A stretch of 64,000 nt of DNA from Berberis thunbergii (Eukaryota; Streptophyta; Magnoliopsida; Ranunculales; Berberidaceae). The stretch spans positions 496,001-560,000 of the forward strand of contig QNQO01000548.1 in the NCBI GenBank assembly GCA_003290165.1, written 5' to 3'. The notes under the pieces were generated by a model. It was not told the DNA's origin, made no database searches, and saw only the letters and a program-made list of their open reading frames with translations. Of this stretch, positions 59,742-64,000 are shown piece after piece. Position numbers and translations under genes: made by a program. Numbering within the stretch: position 1 is the first letter of the stretch; each line of letters starts with the position of its first letter.

Positions 59742-62700
59742 TTCTACACAAAAAAAAATTAAAAGATTAACTTTAGTCATTGACCAATGGAATCTAAATT
59801 GCTTGAAAATCATTGACCAATCTAATGAACTTCAATTCATCCAGTTGTGCTGTTGTATTTGTTATGGTACCCTATATAATGTTTCATTGACCTTCTTTCT
59901 ACATTCCTAATCCAACTCAATTACTTGAGTTACATTGGATCTCCTATCCAAACTAATTGTTTCTAAAATACCACAATCATGCTTATTGCTGATCTTAGAA
60001 AAAACAAAATAAAAATATATAAGGACAAACTAACAAAGTACAAAACTACAACTGATCTTAGATAATGGATTGGAGTAGAGCAGACTATAATCTGATCCAG
60101 ATGTCTGTTCATCTTATATATGGAGAGCCAACAGTGCAGTCATGTTGGCATGCAAGCCATTGCTCTCAAACATCATTAGACTAAAGTCATGTGGTTTTAT
60201 GATCAGTAACATGTAACCAGTGCTGAACATGAGAGCTCTTGTAGCTCATCAACGTAATAAAGATGTTTTGGTTTGACCTCTGATATATAAATATGGTTTG
60301 ATAACTTAAAAAAAAAAAAAGAGTACGACCGTATCTTTAAAAAAATGCATGGTATAGAAGCTAAATCATGCATTCTTAAACTTCAATGTGGGCAAATAAT
60401 TGTTGATCTAAGCTGAATCAAATATCAATCGAGGAGGAGTAAATGGCTCATTTTATCTCTGGCATCATGCCTTGAAGACCCACCCCTTTGAGAAACAAAT
60501 ACATATGGAGAAACAAAAATGCATGGTATAGAAGCTAAATCATGCATTCTTGCAACCAAAGTTTGCCTCAAGGATTTAAAAGAGGGAAAACAAAATAAAG
60601 ATTGTAAAGGGGTTTTAGTGACATTGCAAACTATGAGTTCTTCACCATTATCGTACATCTCATCCAGTTTTGGTGTACGTAGGCAACCTTCCTAACCATG
60701 TAAGACTTTGGTGTTTCTTGTCAAGTGATTTTCTACTTTGTTCTTCTCACAACACTCTGAATGCATCCAAGGAACTCTTAAGTTAATCAAATCAATATAG
60801 ACTGGGGTTTAAATGTTGTATAATTTGTTTTGCACAACTTTTCATGATGAGAAATGAAAACTATCTCCACAACCCAGATAGGTGGGAAGTTCCCTACTAA
60901 AGGTAAACAATGCATGGTAACCAATGGCAATCTGTTGAGCATGGAGATCAGTGTTTTCTTTTCTATAAATGATTTGATGAATAAGTAAGAGTTGATATGA
61001 GGATCAGAAGAGCTAGTACAACATATTCAACTTTGTCAATTAAGTAGCTTTAGATCATACTTAATATAATTACTTTATAATATAGCAATAAAAGAATAAA
61101 AGAATGCAATGTAAAGAACCAAATCAAGAATAATAAGATTGTCAAACCATAAATCATGCCTTTGAAGAACTACTTGAATGCAAGTATTATTTTCAGCACA
61201 GGACTTGCATGACAAGCTGAATGGAAAAATGTAGCCAAAGACAACTTGCCAACTTCACTTACTGATCCACTCTTCATAGATTCAAAGAAGATTAGAGAAG
61301 CCCATAAACAGTTGTCGGCAAGTCATCCTTGACCGCACCATACATTTTGAGCCTACATGCAAGGCCATAGCTGAGAATGACCAAAAAGAAAAGAGAGATG
61401 AAATGAAGAACAAAGAGATGAGTGGTTGACTTGAGTATAAGGGTAGGGACAATCATAATAACATTGCCATGAACGCCCATTTAATTAATTACTCGTTCAT
61501 CAAATTACCCTGCTCATCTCCTAACTCAGTTAATTAAGTTAAGCAACCTAGCTAGCTACCAATCTTGAAGAAGAAAATAATAACAATAATAATAATTGAA
61601 GATCACACACATCTCCTGATGAGTACAAACCTAGCTAATTACATTCACAAGTAACTGATCTCATTAAAAACAAGCTCACCCCAACATTTTAAGTTCTCAA
61701 TAGCTAAATCACCAAAAATCAACTCTATAACTTAGGTTGGTTTGTTGCCAATGAGATAATGTGTCCAAAGAAGCTAAAATAAGCAAATTGTACTCTTAAC
61801 GATGGAACCTCCTATGGCTGTCCTAATTAAATGTTGAGACCAGCTGTGGTTAAGCTTTGGGAATGAATCACGATGTTGTTTAATTTCATTCTTGTACTAG
61901 TCATCTTTTATTTATTTATTTATTTATTTATATTCATTCTTTTGATTATATCTATGGAAACTCGTTCATAACCCAGTAAATTATGATTACTACACTGATG
62001 ACCAAAAACAAAATAAAACTGAGAGAAAATAGGGAATGGCATCTTGCATTTCCTTATAGCTTGGTCGAAGCTAGAGGCAATCTAATGATGATACAATTAA
62101 ACTGTAAGAAACCACAAAATCCAAAGAGTTGAGTATTCACGAGCAAGAACTTATGTTTCTTTATCAAGCTTCCTCGTGTTCAAAGTATTGCCACTGGAGG
62201 CAGCCTTGTTTGTTCCCGCTGTAGCCGGAAGATAGACAATAAAGCAACATTATCATTAGCATCAACAAAACAGAATTTGTGGACCAACATACATATAAAC
62301 ATTTTGTTTTAAAATGCACATTACAAGTTAAAATTATCCATTAAAGCTTCCTTGTAGGAGCAAAGCTAGTCCAGAGACCAACATTTGTATGTAAATCATA
62401 TAGCAATGACTTACTTATAAATAAAACCCTAATTATATCATTTGTATGTAAATCCCTGAGATGTATTTCGTGGTTTCAAATTATATCAGAAATTTCATAC
62501 AAAAATTAAAGATTCAAAAAATTAAATTATATCAGGAATTTATCAGGCATACGGTTTTGAGCCCTAGAGATTCAAACCCTAATTTCAAAAAACCTCTAAA
62601 TAAAACCTACAGATTCAAAAAACCATTCAGGAACCCTAGAGATTCAAAACCTCCAAATAAAAAAACTCTACATTCAGGAACCCTAATTTCATCAAAAATA

Positions 62701-62770
62701 AAACAGAGAGAGAGTACCTGTACGAGAGAATGGTTGCAGTGGCTGATCGATTTTGAAGACGCCGAGTACT
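59742..62770 (-). other. Long leader/unknown interior of the CACTA element, no gene recognised
   Basis: Roughly 3 kb between the TNP2 start and the subterminal region. It is AT-rich and mostly single-copy in this window, with a duplicated 37-bp segment (60341 and 60515), an AATAATAATAAT tract (about 61580) and a (TTTA)n run (61907-61931). Minus-strand frames at 60425-60658 and 61292-61480 have no recognised domain. A splice donor (CAG|GTACTC, about 62717) and an acceptor (CCGGCTACAG, about 62221) could delimit a 5' untranslated intron, but this is speculative. The interval may be transposon leader or captured host DNA. Confidence 0.45.
61907..61931. repeat. (TTTA)n microsatellite
   Basis: About six TTTA units in a row, in a non-coding stretch. 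Confidence 0.85.
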
Positions 62771-63030
62771 AAGGAGGGAAAACCAGGGAAGGAGGAGAGG
62801 AGAGAAGTCGAGGGAGCAGCAGGGAAGGAGGGGAGGAGGGAAGTCGAGGGAGGGAACAGGGAAGGACACGGTCGATGTAAGTTGAGGGATGGAAGTCGAT
62901 GGAAGTCGAGGGATGGAAGTCAGTCGAGGGAAGTCAATGGAAGTCGAGGGATGGAAGTCGAGGGAAGGAGCAGGTTTGTGGAGGGGAGTGAAGGTTTGTC
63001 GATGGAAGTCGAGTGGAGGGAAGGTCAAGT
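62771..63030. repeat. GA-rich minisatellite, GGAAGTCGAGGGAT-type unit
   Basis: GGAAGTCGAGGGA(T) and shorter variants (GGAAGTCGATGGAAG, GGAAGTCAATGG) recur about ten times, most regularly at 62880-63020. On the minus strand it is CT-rich and encodes repetitive Pro/Ser/Leu in a 156-codon open frame (62636-63106) with no known domain. It sits just inside the subterminal repeats, where the CACTA transcript would begin. Confidence 0.8.
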
Positions 63031-63067
63031 GCCAAAATAGCCCGCCCAATTTCTTTTTCAGCTTTTC

Positions 63068-63395
63068 ATGTAGCCACGGTTTTGAGCCGTTGTTAGAACT
63101 AGCCACGGTTTAGAACCGTTGCTAAATTTTTTTTGCAACAATTTTGAGCCGTTGCTAGACCTAGCCACGGTTTAAAACCGTTGCTAAATTTTTTTTTCAA
63201 CGGTTTTGAGCCGTTGCTAATAATACCCACGGTTTTGAGCCGTTGTTACTAATAGCCACGGTTGTTAGCCGTGCCAAATATAACAACGGTTTTATGCCGT
63301 GGCCAGGGTTTTTTACCCACGATTTTAAGCCGTTGGTACCTATAGCTACGGTTTTCGGCCGTGGAAAATAAACCAACGATTTAGAACCGTGGCCA
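63068..63395. repeat. Palindromic subterminal repeats of the CACTA element
   Basis: About eleven copies of a ~18-20 bp imperfect palindrome, CCACGGTTTTGAGCCGTTG and variants, are spaced roughly 30 bp apart. In En/Spm-type elements such repeats are the binding sites of the element-encoded TNPA-like protein. The sequence shows only the repeats; protein binding is inferred from the family. Confidence 0.85.
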
Positions 63396-63429
63396 GCTAG
63401 TGTAGCTAAACTGGCCTTTTGGTGTAGTG
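63396..63429 (-). repeat. 5' terminal inverted repeat of the CACTA element
   Basis: On the minus strand the terminus reads CACTACACCAAAAGGCCAGT followed by TTAGCTACACTAG. CACTACA is the diagnostic end of the superfamily. The exact length of the repeat cannot be set because the other end is missing. Confidence 0.85.
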
Positions 63430-63857
63430 AAATGAACAAGTTATGGTCATTTTACTAAAATCTTGCAAATCGGTATCGCAATGAAATCGGAATAGTGTTC
63501 CTTACTTTCGGCCAACTTATGTGCTCGATGAAGACTGAATCTCAAGTTGATCCAAAACACAAAAATTGTATTACTCTGAGTTATCTAATAAACACGACTA
63601 GAATCGCTTGAAAATGTTTTGAAATGAGTAAATTATGGTTATTTTACTAAAGTCGCGTAAATCTTTATCGCAATAAAAATAGGATAGTATTCCTGACTTT
63701 CGGCCAACTTATGTGCTCAATTATTATCGATTCACAAGTTGATCAAAACACAAAAGCTGTAGTACTCTGAGTTATCTAATAAACACAACTTAAATCACAG
63801 GAAAATGTTTTGAAATGAGTAATTTATGATATTTTACTAAAGTCACACAAATCCGTC
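63430..63857. repeat. Tandem repeat, ~191-bp unit, 2.2 copies
   Basis: Unit starts (AAATGA(A/G)) lie at 63430, 63622 and 63813, spacings 192 and 191 bp. Shared segments include TTTTACTAAA, ACTTTCGGCCAACTTATGTG, CTCTGAGTTATCTAATAAAC and GAAAATGTTTTG. It is unrelated to the 179-bp satellite. The CACTA end abuts the first unit exactly at its AAATGA start as defined here, so the transposon probably inserted in such an array. Confidence 0.82.
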
Positions 63858-63994
63858 CCTAAAAATTTTGTTTGCAGAGTTCACTACGAGGAATTTGGGA
63901 TAACCCGCATTGTACTATGCGTTTCGTACAAGACACTACGGGTTATCCCAAAATCCCGGCAGTAAATTCTGCGAACAAAAACTTTTTGGTGCGT
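63856..63994. repeat. Hairpin-forming inverted repeat (MITE-like or subterminal), near window edge
   Basis: The left arm (about 63856-63914) and right arm (about 63925-63994) are inverted copies with some mismatches: TTTGGGATAACCCG pairs with CGGGTTATCCCAAA, TTTGTTTGCAGA with TCTGCGAACAAA, and TTGTAC with GTACAA around a short loop. It is ~140 bp with no coding capacity. It could be a MITE or part of a larger transposon beyond the window. Confidence 0.7.
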
Positions 63995-64000
63995 GGAATT

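Larger units (their letters stand above)
56503..63429 (-). mobile_element. 3'-truncated CACTA (En/Spm) transposon with TNP2 pseudogene
   Basis: The right end, read on the minus strand, starts CACTACACCAAAAGGCCAGT, a canonical CACTA terminal repeat. It is followed by palindromic subterminal repeats and, 3.7 kb further in, a TNP2-type transposase in the same orientation. The left (3') terminus is missing because the coding region is cut by satellite DNA at about 56502. I found no second CACTACACCAAAA terminus in the window. The element cannot move in cis: one end is lost and the transposase is broken. The 3-bp target duplication cannot be tested without the lost end. Confidence 0.87.

Noticed and set aside
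60425..61480. Two minus-strand frames of 77 and 62 codons
   Set aside because: No recognisable domain, unusual composition or homologous frame. They may be chance frames; recorded only within the CACTA interior.
61978..62010. ACTACACTGATGACCAAAAA as a possible second CACTA terminus
   Set aside because: It differs from CACTACACCAAAAGG in several places and has no subterminal palindromes beside it.
62636..63106. 156-codon Pro/Leu/Ser-rich frame and the overlapping plus-strand Gly/Glu/Arg-rich frames
   Set aside because: Encoded by the GA/CT minisatellite and subterminal repeats; no domain. Probably chance openness.

Overview
The window is plant nuclear DNA, almost certainly angiosperm heterochromatin. 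The evidence is a tRNA-derived SINE, Athila/Tat-type (Ty3/gypsy) LTR elements primed by tRNA-Asp-like sites, a CACTA element with a TNP2 transposase, a hAT element carrying a plant histone H2B fragment, and a FAR1-type DNA-binding domain remnant. The species cannot be named from the sequence alone. I found no intact host gene in 64 kb; nearly every longer open frame is a shadow of repeats.

Layout. 1-243: minus-strand FAR1 domain fragment, running off the left edge. 545-881: a two-copy 169-bp tandem repeat. 1121-4677: three full copies and one deleted copy of a ~1.0-1.1 kb AT-rich tandem repeat. 4666-56502: a long array of a diverged ~179-bp satellite, about 35 kb once insertions are subtracted. 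It has two subfamilies. Type A (4.67-23.48 kb) mixes full 179-bp units with short ~104-bp units. Type B (23.48-56.5 kb, interrupted) has other diagnostic variants and a longer-range higher-order pattern. Four transposable elements interrupt the array: a 963-bp hAT-like element (19448-20410), a 7.67-kb LTR element on the plus strand (24483-32150), a ~178-bp SINE (40188-40365) and a 7.87-kb LTR element on the minus strand (45565-53436). Target-site duplications are visible for all four.

56503-63429: the array breaks abruptly into a 3'-truncated CACTA element read right to left. It has a TNP2 pseudogene, a long unexplained leader, a GA/CT minisatellite, about eleven palindromic subterminal repeats and one terminal inverted repeat. 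63430-64000: a second tandem repeat (~191 bp) and a hairpin-forming inverted repeat at the window edge.

The two LTR elements belong to one family. They share LTR ends, PBS type, polypurine tract and a conserved 3' tail, but both lack reverse transcriptase, RNase H and integrase. They are gag-bearing non-autonomous derivatives that would need enzymes in trans. The ~180-bp monomer length, Athila-type insertions and lack of genes suggest a centromeric or pericentromeric location, but this is inference. The most notable observations are the histone H2B fragment inside a hAT element, three unrelated transposons inserted at the same spot of the satellite monomer, palindromes conserved in the LTRs, and the short-unit/long-unit architecture of satellite A.
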